From: Pseudomonas salomonii
GTDB lineage: Bacteria; Pseudomonadota; Gammaproteobacteria; Pseudomonadales; Pseudomonadaceae
NCBI RefSeq assembly: GCF_900107155.1
Contig: NZ_FNOX01000014.1
Location: 1-64,000 of the forward strand
DNA: 64,000 nt
Direction of reading: 5' to 3'
Positions 20,276-29,900 of the stretch are shown piece after piece; positions within the stretch are counted from its first letter, which is position 1; every line of letters begins with the position of its first letter. The notes below the pieces were generated by a model that saw only the letters and a program-made list of their open reading frames with translations, was not told the DNA's origin and did not search any database. Both the position numbers and the translations under genes were made by a program.

Positions 20276-20707
20276 ATGGATATTTCACTGTTTCGCGGGC
20301 GCTTGACGCGCTTGAACAAGCGTCTGCGCCAAGAGGCGCAGAATCATCCCGAGACCTGGTCGCAGATGCTGGTGCTGAGCGCGATAGATCAAATGGACGG
20401 CACGGCAACGCCGTCAAAAATTGCCGAGGCAGAAAACATTCGTTCGTCCAATCTTGCGGCGCTGTTGAAGGACTTGGAAGCACGAAACCTGATTACTCGC
20501 ACGCCAGATACCGAAGATCGCAGGCGCACCTGGATCGGGCTGTCGGAACAAGGCCAGACCGTTTTGCAGGCAAGCCGTCAGCGCCGGGATGAGTGGCTGG
20601 CTGAAGCAGCGAACGCATGCCTGACGAGCGCGGAACGCAAGCAATTGGACGCGGCCGGGCTGCTGATGGACAAGCTCAGCCACTATGGCCGCGACGAGGA
20701 GCGCTGA
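20276..20707 (+). CDS. MarR-family transcriptional regulator
   Basis: The 143-residue protein has a winged helix: TPSKIAEAENIRSSNLAALLK, then the wing TRTPDTEDRRRTWIGLSEQG, which is the DxRxxxxxLT-type signature of MarR. I chose the ATG at 20276 because the protein then has normal MarR length and begins just before the first helix. The reading frame stays open further upstream but overlaps the YodC-like gene. The last 25 bases overlap the end of the convergent surE gene. The target is not evident from the sequence. Confidence 0.85.
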   Translation: MDISLFRGRLTRLNKRLRQEAQNHPETWSQMLVLSAIDQMDGTATPSKIAEAENIRSSNLAALLKDLEARNLITRTPDTEDRRRTWIGLSEQGQTVLQASRQRRDEWLAEAANACLTSAERKQLDAAGLLMDKLSHYGRDEER

Positions 20708-21480
20708 AGCGTTTTTTCAGATACCACGCTTGCGATCGCGTGCGTGCGCTCGAACTGCAAAGGCGTTGCTGTAATGTGCCCCGCAAGATTTTCCGCCGTT
20801 TCGGTGCCTGGCTCATCAGCCCCCTGATGCCGCTCCAATTGAAGCCAATGGTATTCCAGGCCGCGCGGGTCATCTCCCGAGCGCATGGACACTCCCTCCA
20901 AGCGCCCCCTGCCCTGGCGCGTGATCTTAAGCGGCAGTACGGCACCGGGTGCACAGCTGGGAAAATTAACGTTCAGGCAAACGTCCTGCGGCCATTCCAT
21001 CGCCATGAGTTGCTCAATGACGGACGCGCCGTGGGTCAGCGCGTTTCCCCAAGGCACAGCGGTGCGGTCGGTAAACGCCTGGCTCAGCGCGAGGGAGGGA
21101 ATCCCCGACAGTAACCCGGTCATCGCGGCGCCGACGGTGCCCGAAAACACCGTTTCCGTGCCCAGGTTCGCCCCGCGATTCACACCGGATAAAATCAGGT
21201 CCGGCTTGTCATGACTGAGCAGATGCCCGAGCGCTACGGCAATGCAGTCACCGGGTGTGCCGGTGACCGCAAACCGGCGTGTTCCGTGATAGCTCAAGCG
21301 CAGGGGGGCGTGCAGGCTCAACGAATGAGAGGTGCCGCTTTGATCAAGCAAGGGCGCGACGACCCAGACCTCATTCGCCAGTTGGCACGCGATACGCTCC
21401 AGCACCTTGAGCCCGGGGGCATCGATGCCGTCGTCATTGGTCAGAAGGATTCGCTCGAATCGATGATCACCGTTCGCCAT
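20683..21480 (-). CDS. surE: 5'/3'-nucleotidase SurE
   Basis: The 265-residue protein starts with the family signature ILLTNDDGIDAPGL, which holds the metal-binding Asp pair. It continues with a Ser-rich loop (DQSGTSHSLSL) and VTGTPGDCIAVAL followed by LILSGVNRGANLG, in which the Asn is a further metal ligand. SurE removes phosphate from nucleoside monophosphates. This locus is away from the usual surE-pcm-rpoS neighbourhood, so it may be a second surE copy. GGAG sits eight bases before the ATG. Its 3' end overlaps the MarR gene. Confidence 0.92.
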   Translation of the reverse strand: MANGDHRFERILLTNDDGIDAPGLKVLERIACQLANEVWVVAPLLDQSGTSHSLSLHAPLRLSYHGTRRFAVTGTPGDCIAVALGHLLSHDKPDLILSGVNRGANLGTETVFSGTVGAAMTGLLSGIPSLALSQAFTDRTAVPWGNALTHGASVIEQLMAMEWPQDVCLNVNFPSCAPGAVLPLKITRQGRGRLEGVSMRSGDDPRGLEYHWLQLERHQGADEPGTETAENLAGHITATPLQFERTHAIASVVSEKTLQRSSSRP

Positions 21481-21579
21481 GGCAATACTCCGTCAATGCA
21501 GGCGCTCGGATGACCGCCATTAACGGCATAATTACCTATATTTAAATAGTTATCCAGAAATAGCTATAAACCCGAAAAA

Positions 21580-22755
21580 CTACAGCGGAAACTCCGCCCG
21601 GATCAGCGTACCCCCTTCGGCGCGGTTGCTGGCGGTAACGGCCCCGCCATGGGCCTGGCAGATTGCACGAGCGATGGACAAGCCCAGCCCGCTGCCGCCC
21701 GAATAACGCGCCCTCGAGCGCTCCGCTCGCCAGAAGCGGTCAAATACGCTGTCCAGGTGCTGTGCCTCGATCCCTGGGCCACGGTCACCGATCTCTATCA
21801 CTACACGGTCTTCGACGCGACGCGCCAGCACACTCAATTCGCCTCCCCCGGCCGCGTAGCGCAGCAGGTTATCCACCAGGATATTGATCACCTGGCCCAG
21901 GCGATCGCGATCGGCATGCAGACGAAACCCGTCGGCAATACTGATCTGGGTGCGCACGCCGGCCTCATCCAGCTGCGGCTGGAACCAGGCCAGGCGCTCG
22001 GCGACCAGGGCCGCCAGGGAAAAATCGCTGCGCTCCAGCACCAAACGGCCGGCACGGGCCATCGACAACAAGTGCAGGTCATCCACCAGTTTGCGCAGTT
22101 GATCGAGCTGCCGTTTGACCATGCCCAACTGCGCGGTATCGCTGGGGAATACCTCATCGAGCATGCCCTGCACGCGGCCCATGGCGGCGTTCAATGGCGT
22201 GCGCAGTTCATGGGCGATGACCGCGCTGGACTCGCGTACATCACGCTCATAGCGCTGCAGTTGCGTGGTCATGCTGTTGAAGTCACTGATCAGGCGCTGC
22301 AGCTCATCGGGTGCGTCGCGGTGAACCGGCAGGCGCGTCAGGAAATCACCGCCGGCGACCCGCCTTGCGCCCTGGGCAATCGCCGAGAACTGGCTGGACA
22401 AGGGTCGCGAAAACCACAAACCACAGACGATGATGATCGGAATAGCCGCCAGCACCAGGCACGCCAGAATCAGCCAGTCTCGGTTGGCCATGTCCGGTTG
22501 GAAGAATTCCACCGGATAATATTCGGCAACCAGTTGACGCAGACGTTTTTCGTTTAGCTGCGGTTCGGCGCGCAGCTGCAGCAATTCCTCGCGCGCCGCT
22601 GGCGGCAGGTGCTGCAAAAAATACCGGTCCGACAGCCTGAAGTTGATCCACATGCAAATGGCAATCACCACCACCGCGCCAATCGCCAGCAGGCTCATGC
22701 GCATGCCGACCCAGCGCCACAAGGGTTTGTCGTTGACCCGTGAGTTCTCAAGCAT
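21580..22755 (-). CDS. Sensor histidine kinase (BaeS-like)
   Basis: The protein has about 391 residues: a first membrane segment near residues 15-40, a short periplasmic part, a second membrane segment near 115-140, and a HAMP region. The phosphoacceptor helix is SSAVIAHELRTPLNAAMGR, with His in the H box. The C-terminal ATPase has VDNLLRYA (N box), GDRGPGI (G1) and GGSGLGLSIA (G2). I chose the ATG with AGGTGA five bases upstream. A GTG nine bases earlier would overlap the response-regulator stop. It pairs with the adjacent response regulator and probably senses envelope stress or a pump substrate, given the divergent RND operon. Confidence 0.92.
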   Translation of the reverse strand: MLENSRVNDKPLWRWVGMRMSLLAIGAVVVIAICMWINFRLSDRYFLQHLPPAAREELLQLRAEPQLNEKRLRQLVAEYYPVEFFQPDMANRDWLILACLVLAAIPIIIVCGLWFSRPLSSQFSAIAQGARRVAGGDFLTRLPVHRDAPDELQRLISDFNSMTTQLQRYERDVRESSAVIAHELRTPLNAAMGRVQGMLDEVFPSDTAQLGMVKRQLDQLRKLVDDLHLLSMARAGRLVLERSDFSLAALVAERLAWFQPQLDEAGVRTQISIADGFRLHADRDRLGQVINILVDNLLRYAAGGGELSVLARRVEDRVVIEIGDRGPGIEAQHLDSVFDRFWRAERSRARYSGGSGLGLSIARAICQAHGGAVTASNRAEGGTLIRAEFPL

Positions 22756-22760
22756 AGTGT

Positions 22761-23450
22761 TCACCTGAACCGATAGCCGATGGAGCGCACCGTCACCAGT
22801 ACCCCGGCGACGCCATGGGTTTCGAGCTTGCGCCGCAGGTTGTGCACATGGGTGTCGACGACGCGAGCCAGGGCTTCGCTTTCCGGCAGGCAGATTTCCA
22901 GCAGCTCATCACGGGTGAACGCCTTGGAGGGTGTCTTCAGCAAGGTGACTAACAATTTGAACTCCGTGGGCGTCAGGTCCAGCAGCTGCGAGGGTGCATC
23001 CCGATGTTCAATGGCCGCGGTAAAGGCGACGAGGTCCACTCGCAGGTTTTCATGGCGCAACAGCTGTTCCACCGGCTGGCTGCCCATGGTGCGCCGCAAC
23101 ACCGCGTGCACCCGCGCCACCACCTCGCGCGGGCTGTAGGGCTTGACCACATAGTCGTCGGCGCCATAGCGCAAGGCGCCGAGTTTTTCCGGCTCGTCGC
23201 CCATGGCCGTGACCATGATCACGGGCGTGTCACTGCTGCGCCTTACCGCAGACAACACCTCAGTGCCACTCAAGCGCGGCAGCATCACGTCCAGCAGGAT
23301 CAGATCGGGACGCCAACTTTTGTGCAGGTCCAGACCGCGCTGGCCGTCTTCGGCCAGGGCCACCTCAAAACCGTCCCGCAGCAGATAGGCTTCGAGAATG
23401 TTGGCGCTGTCAGCGTCGTCTTCGACGATGAGGATACGTTTTCCTGACAC
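22761..23450 (-). CDS. OmpR/PhoB-family response regulator (BaeR-like)
   Basis: The 229-residue protein has a receiver domain at residues 1-118. It shows the acidic pair in VEDDAD, the phosphorylated Asp in LILLDVML, the Thr in MVTAMG and the Lys in VVKPYSPRE. A winged-helix domain with a VDTHVHNLRRKL recognition region ends the protein. The start codon is GTG with AGAGG six bases upstream. It overlaps or abuts the kinase gene and is divergent from the RND efflux operon, which it most likely controls. A TTCGCGAA palindrome occurs twice in the shared promoter region. Confidence 0.93.
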   Translation of the reverse strand: MSGKRILIVEDDADSANILEAYLLRDGFEVALAEDGQRGLDLHKSWRPDLILLDVMLPRLSGTEVLSAVRRSSDTPVIMVTAMGDEPEKLGALRYGADDYVVKPYSPREVVARVHAVLRRTMGSQPVEQLLRHENLRVDLVAFTAAIEHRDAPSQLLDLTPTEFKLLVTLLKTPSKAFTRDELLEICLPESEALARVVDTHVHNLRRKLETHGVAGVLVTVRSIGYRFR

Positions 23451-23475
23451 AAAGAAGCCTCTTGATGAAACCTTG

Positions 23476-23545
23476 ATAATTCGCGAACGGTTTATTGAGA
23501 GTCCACGGGCAGTATTGCCCTACGCCCGACTTTCGCGAACCGATC
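23476..23545. promoter_or_regulatory. Divergent promoter region with repeated TTCGCGAA palindromes
   Basis: TTCGCGAAC occurs at 23480-23488 and again at 23532-23540, 52 bases apart, between the response-regulator gene and the efflux operon. Between them lies a further palindrome, GGGCAGTATTGCCC (23507-23520). The placement suits binding sites for the response regulator, but no binding motif of a named regulator is recognised. Confidence 0.45.
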
Positions 23546-23547
23546 CT

Positions 23548-25029
23548 ATGCCGACCACCGCCCCGCTGTCCAAGCCTATCCAGCCGCCCGAACGCCTCGG
23601 CGCGGTTTTGCTGCTGGTCGGCATGCTGACCGGCTGTTCGCTGGCGCCGATGTACCAGACGCCCGCGTTGCCGGTGCCGGACAACCTGCAAGGCACACGG
23701 GTAACGGGCACGCCCTCCTCCACGATCAACAGCGTAGAAGCGCTTAGCGAAGAGGAAAAACAACTGCTGGCCGGCCTGGACCCATCGGCGCAGTTGCAGG
23801 CGATGGTTGAACAAGCCTTGGACTACAACCGTGACCTGCGCCTGGCGTTGCTGCGCGTAGAGCAAGCCCGCGCCCGGTACGGCATTTCCCGCGCCGATCG
23901 TCTGCCCACCGTGGCCCTGGGGCTGCAACGCAACCGCCAGCACTTGCACGACAAGGCTGCCGACGAGCGTTATGGGCAGGACATCGCGGTGGCCTCCGTG
24001 GGGATCTCGGACTTCGAGCTGGATTTTTTCGGCCGGGTGCGCAGCCTGTCCGAAGCGGCGCAGCATGACTACCTGGCCACGCGCTACGGCGCCCTCGCCG
24101 CGCGCAAGGCGCTGATCGTTGAAGTGGCGCGCCTGTATTTGCAGGAGCGCTTGCAGGCAGGCGTGCAGGCCGACACGCAGTCCATGCTCGACAATCAGAA
24201 CCAGTTGCTGAGCGTTTTCGTCGGCCAGCAAACGCAGGGCCTCATCGCCCAGGACATGGTCGACAGCCAGCGCATGGAAGTTCGGCGTGCCACCCAGCAA
24301 TGGCAGAACGCAAGCGCCGATCACGCCAGTGCACGACAGGCGTTGGCGTGGGTCAGCGGCTATCAGGCCGCGCCTTCGACCGCTACCGCGACAGACCCCG
24401 CAATTGACTTGGAGACTCCGCCCTGGCTGATCGAGCTCTCATCCCAGCGGCTGTTGCAGCGCTTTGATGTGCGCCAGTGCGAACAAGCGCTGCGCGCCGC
24501 GAACGCCAACATCGGCGCCGCGCGTGCGGCGTTCTTCCCCTCGATTACCTTGAGCACCGGCGCGGGCATCGCCAGCCCGCGCTTGAACACCTTGTTTTCA
24601 TCCGGCAGCGGCGCCTGGCTGTTCACCCCGCAACTGAACCTGCCGCTGTTCGACGGTGGCCGCAACCAGGCCAACCTGGACCTCGCCACCGCGCGCCAAC
24701 AGTCCGCCGTCGCCCAATACGAAAAGACCGTGCAGGACGCCTTCCGCGAAATCGCCGACCTGTTGACTCAACGTCAGCAAGCGTTGGCCAACGCCGCCAC
24801 GCAAATTGATCTGGCGGCATTGAGCGCATTGAAGACCAAGCGTCTTGACCAACAGATTGTCGCCGGTGCGGCGGCACGGTCGGAGCACCCGGCGGCGGCC
24901 ATTCGCCTGACTGAATCGGCCATCGAATTACGCAAGGCCACCTACCAGTTGTTGTTCAACCGCCTGGCGCTGTATCGCGCGCTGTCCGGCGCACCGTTAT
25001 TTTCCTCCGTTGAAAGGGCTTCACCATGA
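23548..25029 (+). CDS. Outer-membrane efflux lipoprotein of the RND system
   Basis: The 493-residue NodT/OprM-family channel has a lipobox LTGC following the hydrophobic stretch (Cys near residue 31). Family stretches include ISDFELDFFGRVRSLSEAA and NANIGAARAAFFPSITLST. I chose the ATG at 23548, which puts the signal peptide near the N terminus. The open frame upstream runs through the regulatory region and antisense to the response-regulator start. The stop overlaps the MipA/OmpV start by 4 bases. It should provide the exit duct for the RND pump encoded downstream. Confidence 0.92.
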   Translation: MPTTAPLSKPIQPPERLGAVLLLVGMLTGCSLAPMYQTPALPVPDNLQGTRVTGTPSSTINSVEALSEEEKQLLAGLDPSAQLQAMVEQALDYNRDLRLALLRVEQARARYGISRADRLPTVALGLQRNRQHLHDKAADERYGQDIAVASVGISDFELDFFGRVRSLSEAAQHDYLATRYGALAARKALIVEVARLYLQERLQAGVQADTQSMLDNQNQLLSVFVGQQTQGLIAQDMVDSQRMEVRRATQQWQNASADHASARQALAWVSGYQAAPSTATATDPAIDLETPPWLIELSSQRLLQRFDVRQCEQALRAANANIGAARAAFFPSITLSTGAGIASPRLNTLFSSGSGAWLFTPQLNLPLFDGGRNQANLDLATARQQSAVAQYEKTVQDAFREIADLLTQRQQALANAATQIDLAALSALKTKRLDQQIVAGAAARSEHPAAAIRLTESAIELRKATYQLLFNRLALYRALSGAPLFSSVERASP

Positions 25030-25835
25030 ACTTGAACACTCCCCCTACCCGCACCGTGCTGTGGGGCGCCGTCTTGATGGCCTGCACGCTGGCGGCCCCG
25101 GCACAGGCGGCCGACGCCAGCCCGGCAGCCGACAAGACCACCGCCACCCTGGGCCTTGGCATGGGTGTCACGCCGCGCTACATGGGTGCCGACCGTTACC
25201 GCGCGCTTGTGCTGCCGATGTTCAGCATCCAGCACGGCGTGTTGTTCGCCGACACCACCCGTGGTGTGGGCCTGCAATTTCAATCCGACAGCGGCTTTGG
25301 CGCCAGCGCGGCGATCAACTACGACCTGGGCCGTAAGGAAAAGGACAGCACCAGCCGCCCGGGCGACCGCGAACTGAACGGCATGGGCGATGTCAACGGC
25401 GCCACCGTCGCCGACTTCACCCTCAGCCAGCAACTGCTTGACTGGCTGTCGGCCAGTGGCGAAGCCGAACTGCGCATGGCCGGCGAACATCGCGGCAACC
25501 GTTACCGATTCGGCCTGGAAGGCATTTTATTCCACACAGGCAGCGACACCCTGGCCCTGGACATCGACGCCCATGCCGGTGATGGCCGCTACAACCAGAC
25601 CTTCTTTGGCGTCACCCAGGCGCAGAGCCAACGTTCACTCTATGGGCGCTACGACGCCGATGCCGGGATTTACGCCTACTCCGCCGCCTTGAACTGGCAG
25701 CACAGCCTGGACGCGCATTGGTCGACGCTGGCCAGCCTGACGCTGACCCAGTACGCCGACCAGGCGCGTAACAGCCCGCTGGTCCGACGTGAAAGCGCCG
25801 GCCTGGGCATGTTCGCCATCAACTACACCTTCTGA
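25026..25835 (+). CDS. MipA/OmpV-family outer-membrane protein
   Basis: The 269-residue protein has a cleavable signal peptide (MACTLAAPAQA-A) and a beta-barrel pattern that ends in the aromatic FAINYTF. The stretch LGLGMGVTPRYMGADRYRALVLPMF is of the MipA/OmpV type. Known members include the murein scaffold MipA and OmpV proteins. Several are switched on with envelope two-component systems and efflux genes. Here it lies inside the efflux operon, overlapping the channel gene, so it may be a substrate or envelope accessory of the pump. Confidence 0.87.
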   Translation: MNLNTPPTRTVLWGAVLMACTLAAPAQAADASPAADKTTATLGLGMGVTPRYMGADRYRALVLPMFSIQHGVLFADTTRGVGLQFQSDSGFGASAAINYDLGRKEKDSTSRPGDRELNGMGDVNGATVADFTLSQQLLDWLSASGEAELRMAGEHRGNRYRFGLEGILFHTGSDTLALDIDAHAGDGRYNQTFFGVTQAQSQRSLYGRYDADAGIYAYSAALNWQHSLDAHWSTLASLTLTQYADQARNSPLVRRESAGLGMFAINYTF

Positions 25836-25851
25836 TAACGAGGCGCCAGGC

Positions 25852-26970
25852 ATGCAGGGTTTTGCTCAGTTGTTCCGTCCTTGGGGCCGTCCCCTGTTGC
25901 TTGGCGTTGCCTGCCTGATGGTGGCGGCCTGTTCGCGCGAGGAACCGATGCCGGAGCCGGCCGTAAGGTCGGTGAAAGTCACCAGCGTGCATGCGGCAGA
26001 GGCCGACGTTGCGCCGTTGACCGGTGTGGTGCGCCAGCGCCAACGCGCGGCCCTGGCCTTCGAAGGCGCGGGCCGCCTGGTGGCGCTGAACGTCGACGTC
26101 GGCGATAGCGTAAAACAAGGCCAGGTGCTGGCAAGCCTGGACACGGCAGCCGTGCGGTTACGTCTGAAACAATCGCAAGCGGCCTTGTTCGCCAGCGTGG
26201 CGCAAACCGGCGAGCGCAAGCGCAACAAGGACCGCCAGCAACAGCTATTCGCCCAGGGCAGCGTCGCGGCCAGCGCCGTGGAGCAAGCCGACGCTGCGTG
26301 GCAGGCCGCCGTTGCACAGCAGACCGCCGATGAAGCGGCGCTGGACCTGGTACGACGCGATCAACGCCAGGGCCAACTCGTCGCGCCGTTTGATGGCCGC
26401 GTCGTGGCCAGACCCGCGCAGTTGTACAGCGAGTTGTCGCCCGGCCAGGTGGTGATGGAACTGGAGGCCGGCGGCGCGTTACAAGTCATCGTGCAAATCC
26501 CGGTGGAACAGGCCGCCGGCCTCAAGCCTGGCGACCACGCGGTCGCCAACGACCCGGCAGCACCCGGCTCAAGCCTGCCGCTGATACTCGAAGGCCTATC
26601 GACGCGTGCACAGAACGGCCTGTTGCAAAGCGCGCGTTTCCGCCTGAACGCCCGCGACCTCGCGCTCCCCAGCGGCGTGAACCTCAACGTACGGTTGGCG
26701 GCCCCCGCCGCGCTCACGCTGTCGATTCCGACCCAGGCGCTGCGCATGGGTGGCGACGCAGGCCAGGTACAGGTGTTCGTCTATGACCCGGCCCAGGGCA
26801 AGGTCGCCCTGCGTGAGATCAGGATCGGCCTGATCGACCAGGGCCGTGTCGCCATCGACAACGGCCTCAAGGACGGCGAGCAAGTGGTCGTCACCGGCGT
26901 GGCGTTCCTCACCGACGGCCAGCCCGTCAACCTGCTCTCGCCCTCCAGCCGTTTGAGCACACCCGAATGA
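25852..26970 (+). CDS. RND efflux membrane-fusion lipoprotein
   Basis: The 372-residue protein has a lipoprotein signal ending VAAC. The periplasmic adaptor order is visible: a barrel-sandwich half (VDVGDSVKQGQVLASLD), an alpha-helical hairpin (about residues 100-165, Gln/Ala-rich), the second lipoyl half (GQLVAPFDGRVVAR) and a membrane-proximal beta domain near the end. It links the RND pump to the outer-membrane channel. The ATG at 25852 follows GCCAGG and fits the signal peptide. Its stop overlaps the pump start by 4 bases. Confidence 0.92.
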   Translation: MQGFAQLFRPWGRPLLLGVACLMVAACSREEPMPEPAVRSVKVTSVHAAEADVAPLTGVVRQRQRAALAFEGAGRLVALNVDVGDSVKQGQVLASLDTAAVRLRLKQSQAALFASVAQTGERKRNKDRQQQLFAQGSVAASAVEQADAAWQAAVAQQTADEAALDLVRRDQRQGQLVAPFDGRVVARPAQLYSELSPGQVVMELEAGGALQVIVQIPVEQAAGLKPGDHAVANDPAAPGSSLPLILEGLSTRAQNGLLQSARFRLNARDLALPSGVNLNVRLAAPAALTLSIPTQALRMGGDAGQVQVFVYDPAQGKVALREIRIGLIDQGRVAIDNGLKDGEQVVVTGVAFLTDGQPVNLLSPSSRLSTPE

Positions 26971-29900
26971 TCAACCTGACCCGTCACGCCCTGGGCGCGA
27001 GCCGCCTGACCTTATTCACTGCCTTGTTGATCCTGCTTGCAGGCGTGGCCACATTCCTGAGTTTCCCGACTCAGGAAGAACCCTCTGTGACGATCCGCGA
27101 TGCGCTGGTGAGTATCCAGTTCCCCGGTCTGCCCAGCGAACGCGCCGAGGAGTTGCTGGCCCGCCCCACCGAAGAAAAACTGCGCGAGCTGTCGCAGATC
27201 AAAAACATCGTGACCACCGTCCACCCTGGCAGCGTGATCATCCAGGTGACGGCCCGCGATGAAATCAAGGACCTGGGCGTGCTGTGGCAGCAGGTACGCA
27301 ATAAAGTCGCCGAGGCCGGCGCCAGCTTTCCAGCGGGCACCCAGGGGCCGTTCGTCGACGATAATTTCGGGCGTGTCGCCGTCGCGTCCATCGCGATTAC
27401 CGCGCCCGGCTACAGCATGAGCGAGATGCGCGGACCGCTCAAACGCCTGCGCGACCAGTTGGGCGGGTTACCGGGCATCGGCCAGGTGACGCTGCACGGC
27501 GTGCAGGACCAGCAGGTGTCAATCGACTTCAACCCGCAGCGCCTGGCGGGGCTGGGCTTGTCCCCGCAGCAGTTGTTCCAGCAATTGCAGCAACAGAACG
27601 TGCTGGCGCCCGGCGGTATCGCCGACATTGGCGGGCAGATCACCACCCTGACCGTGACCGGCGAAGTGCTCAACGTGGAGCAACTGCGCCAGTTGCCGAT
27701 CCAACTGCCCGGCGCCGACGGCACCGCGCAATCGGTAGCACTCGGCGCCATCGCGCAGATCTCGGTCATGGCTACCGACCCGCCCCAGACCGCTGCGGTG
27801 TATCAAGGCCAGGACGCCGTGGTGCTGGCAGTGTCGATGGCGCCAGGACAGAACGTTCATCAATTCGGCGTGGCCTTGCGCGAGCGCTTGGCCCAGCTGG
27901 AGGAGCAACTGCCGTTGGGTTTCAGCACCCATAGGGTGACGTTCCAGGCGGATGTGGTCGATCAGCAAATGGCCAAGATGAAGCATGTGATGATCGAAAC
28001 CGTGGTCATCGTCATGGCCGTGGTCATGCTGTTCCTGGGCTGGCGCACCGGGTTGGTGGTGGGCGCGATTGTGCCGCTGACCATCCTCGGTACGTTGATC
28101 GCCATGCGCATGCTCGGGGTCGAGCTGCAAACCGTGTCGATCGCCGCAATCATCCTCGCGCTCGGCTTGCTGGTGGACAACGGCATTGTGATCGCCGAGG
28201 ACATCGAACGCCGGCTGCACGCCGGTGAGGATCGGCGCCAGGCCTGTGAGGACGCCGGGCGCACCCTGGCGATTCCATTGCTGACCTCGTCGCTGGTGAT
28301 TGTGCTGGCGTTCTCGCCGTTCTTTCTCGGCCAGACCAGCACCAATGAATACCTGCGTTCATTGGCCGTCGTATTGGCCCTGACCCTGCTCGGCTCGTGG
28401 CTGTTGAGCATTACCGTCACGCCGCTGCTGTGCCTGTATTTTGCCAAGCCCCCACGCCATAAGGCCGCAGAGGACAGCTACGACAGCGGTTTTTACCGAG
28501 GTTATCGGGCGGTCATTCGCCGGGTGTTGCAACACAAGGTGCTGTTTCTGATTGCCATGTTGGTGTTACTGGGCGCCGCGATCTTCGAACTGATGCGCGT
28601 GCCCTATGACTTTCTGCCTCAGTCCGACCGCTTGCAGTTCCAGGTGCCCATCACCCTGGAGCCCGGCAGCGGTTCGCGCAAGACCTTGCAGAGCGTGCGC
28701 GAGATCAGCCTGTGGCTGAGCAAGGAACCCCAGGTGGCCGACAGCATCGGCTACGTCGGCGATGGCGGGCCGCGTATCGTGCTGGGCCTCAACCCGCCTT
28801 TGCCGGCACCGGAAACCGCGTACTTTACCGTCAGCGTCAAAAGCGGTACGGATATCGATGCGGTGATTGCTAACACGCGCCGCTATCTGCTCGAGCAACA
28901 CCCGGAACTGCGCGCCGAGCCCAAGCGTTTTTCCCTGGGCACCACCGAGGCCGGTGTCGCGATCTATCGCGTGCTGGGCCCGGACGAACAGGTACTGCGC
29001 AACCTCGCCGGCCAGATCGAAAAAGCCCTGCGTAACGTGCCAGGCACACTGGATGTGCGCAATGACTGGAGCACCCGCCTGACGCGCTATACCGTCGAGG
29101 TCGACCAGCACAGCGCGCGCCGAGCCGGGGTCGACACCCAAGCCATTGCCCAGGCGTTGCAACTGCATTTCGGCGGCCAGCAGGTGTCGTCGTTGCAGGA
29201 CAACCAGACCCGCGTCCCGCTGGTAGTGCGCGAGCCGTCGACCACAACCGATGCCTCCCCCGATCTGCGCGGCATCCTGGTCTATCCGGCCGACGGTTCA
29301 CCGCCCGTGCCGTTGGCGGCCGTTGCCCGCATCGTCGCGTCGAGCGAACCTTCGACGCTGATGCGGCGCAATCAGGAACGCGCCATTACCGTGGTCGGAC
29401 ATAACCCTTCTTTGACGGCGACTTCCATCGTCGAGCAGTTGGCGCCACAGGTGGCGGCATTGCCCCTGCCGCCGGGCTACCGCATTGAACTGGGCGGCGA
29501 GATCGAAGACTCGGCGGATGCCAACCAGGCGTTGCTGCAATACCTGCCCCACGCGCTGATCGCCATGCTGTTGCTGTTCGTCTGGCAGTTCAATTCGTTT
29601 CGCAAGCTGCTGATTGTGGTCTCGGCGATCCCCTTCGTCCTGATCGGCGTGGCTGTTGCGCTGCTGATCACCGGCTACCCGTTCGGCTTCATGGCCACCT
29701 TCGGGCTGTTGTCCCTGGCGGGGATTATCGTGAACAACGCGGTGCTGTTGCTCGAACGTATCGAAGCGGAACTCCACGAGGGCTTGCCGGTGTACGAGGC
29801 TGTGGTGAATGCCGCCGTCAAACGCCTGCGCCCCATCATCATGACCAAACTGACCTGCATTATCGGGCTGGTGCCGCTGATGCTGTTTGCCGGGCCACTG

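Noticed and set aside
18461..25029. The two NodT-type channel genes as a duplicated block
   Set aside because: Shared motifs are family-wide. Lengths and neighbours differ and no flanking repeats are visible.
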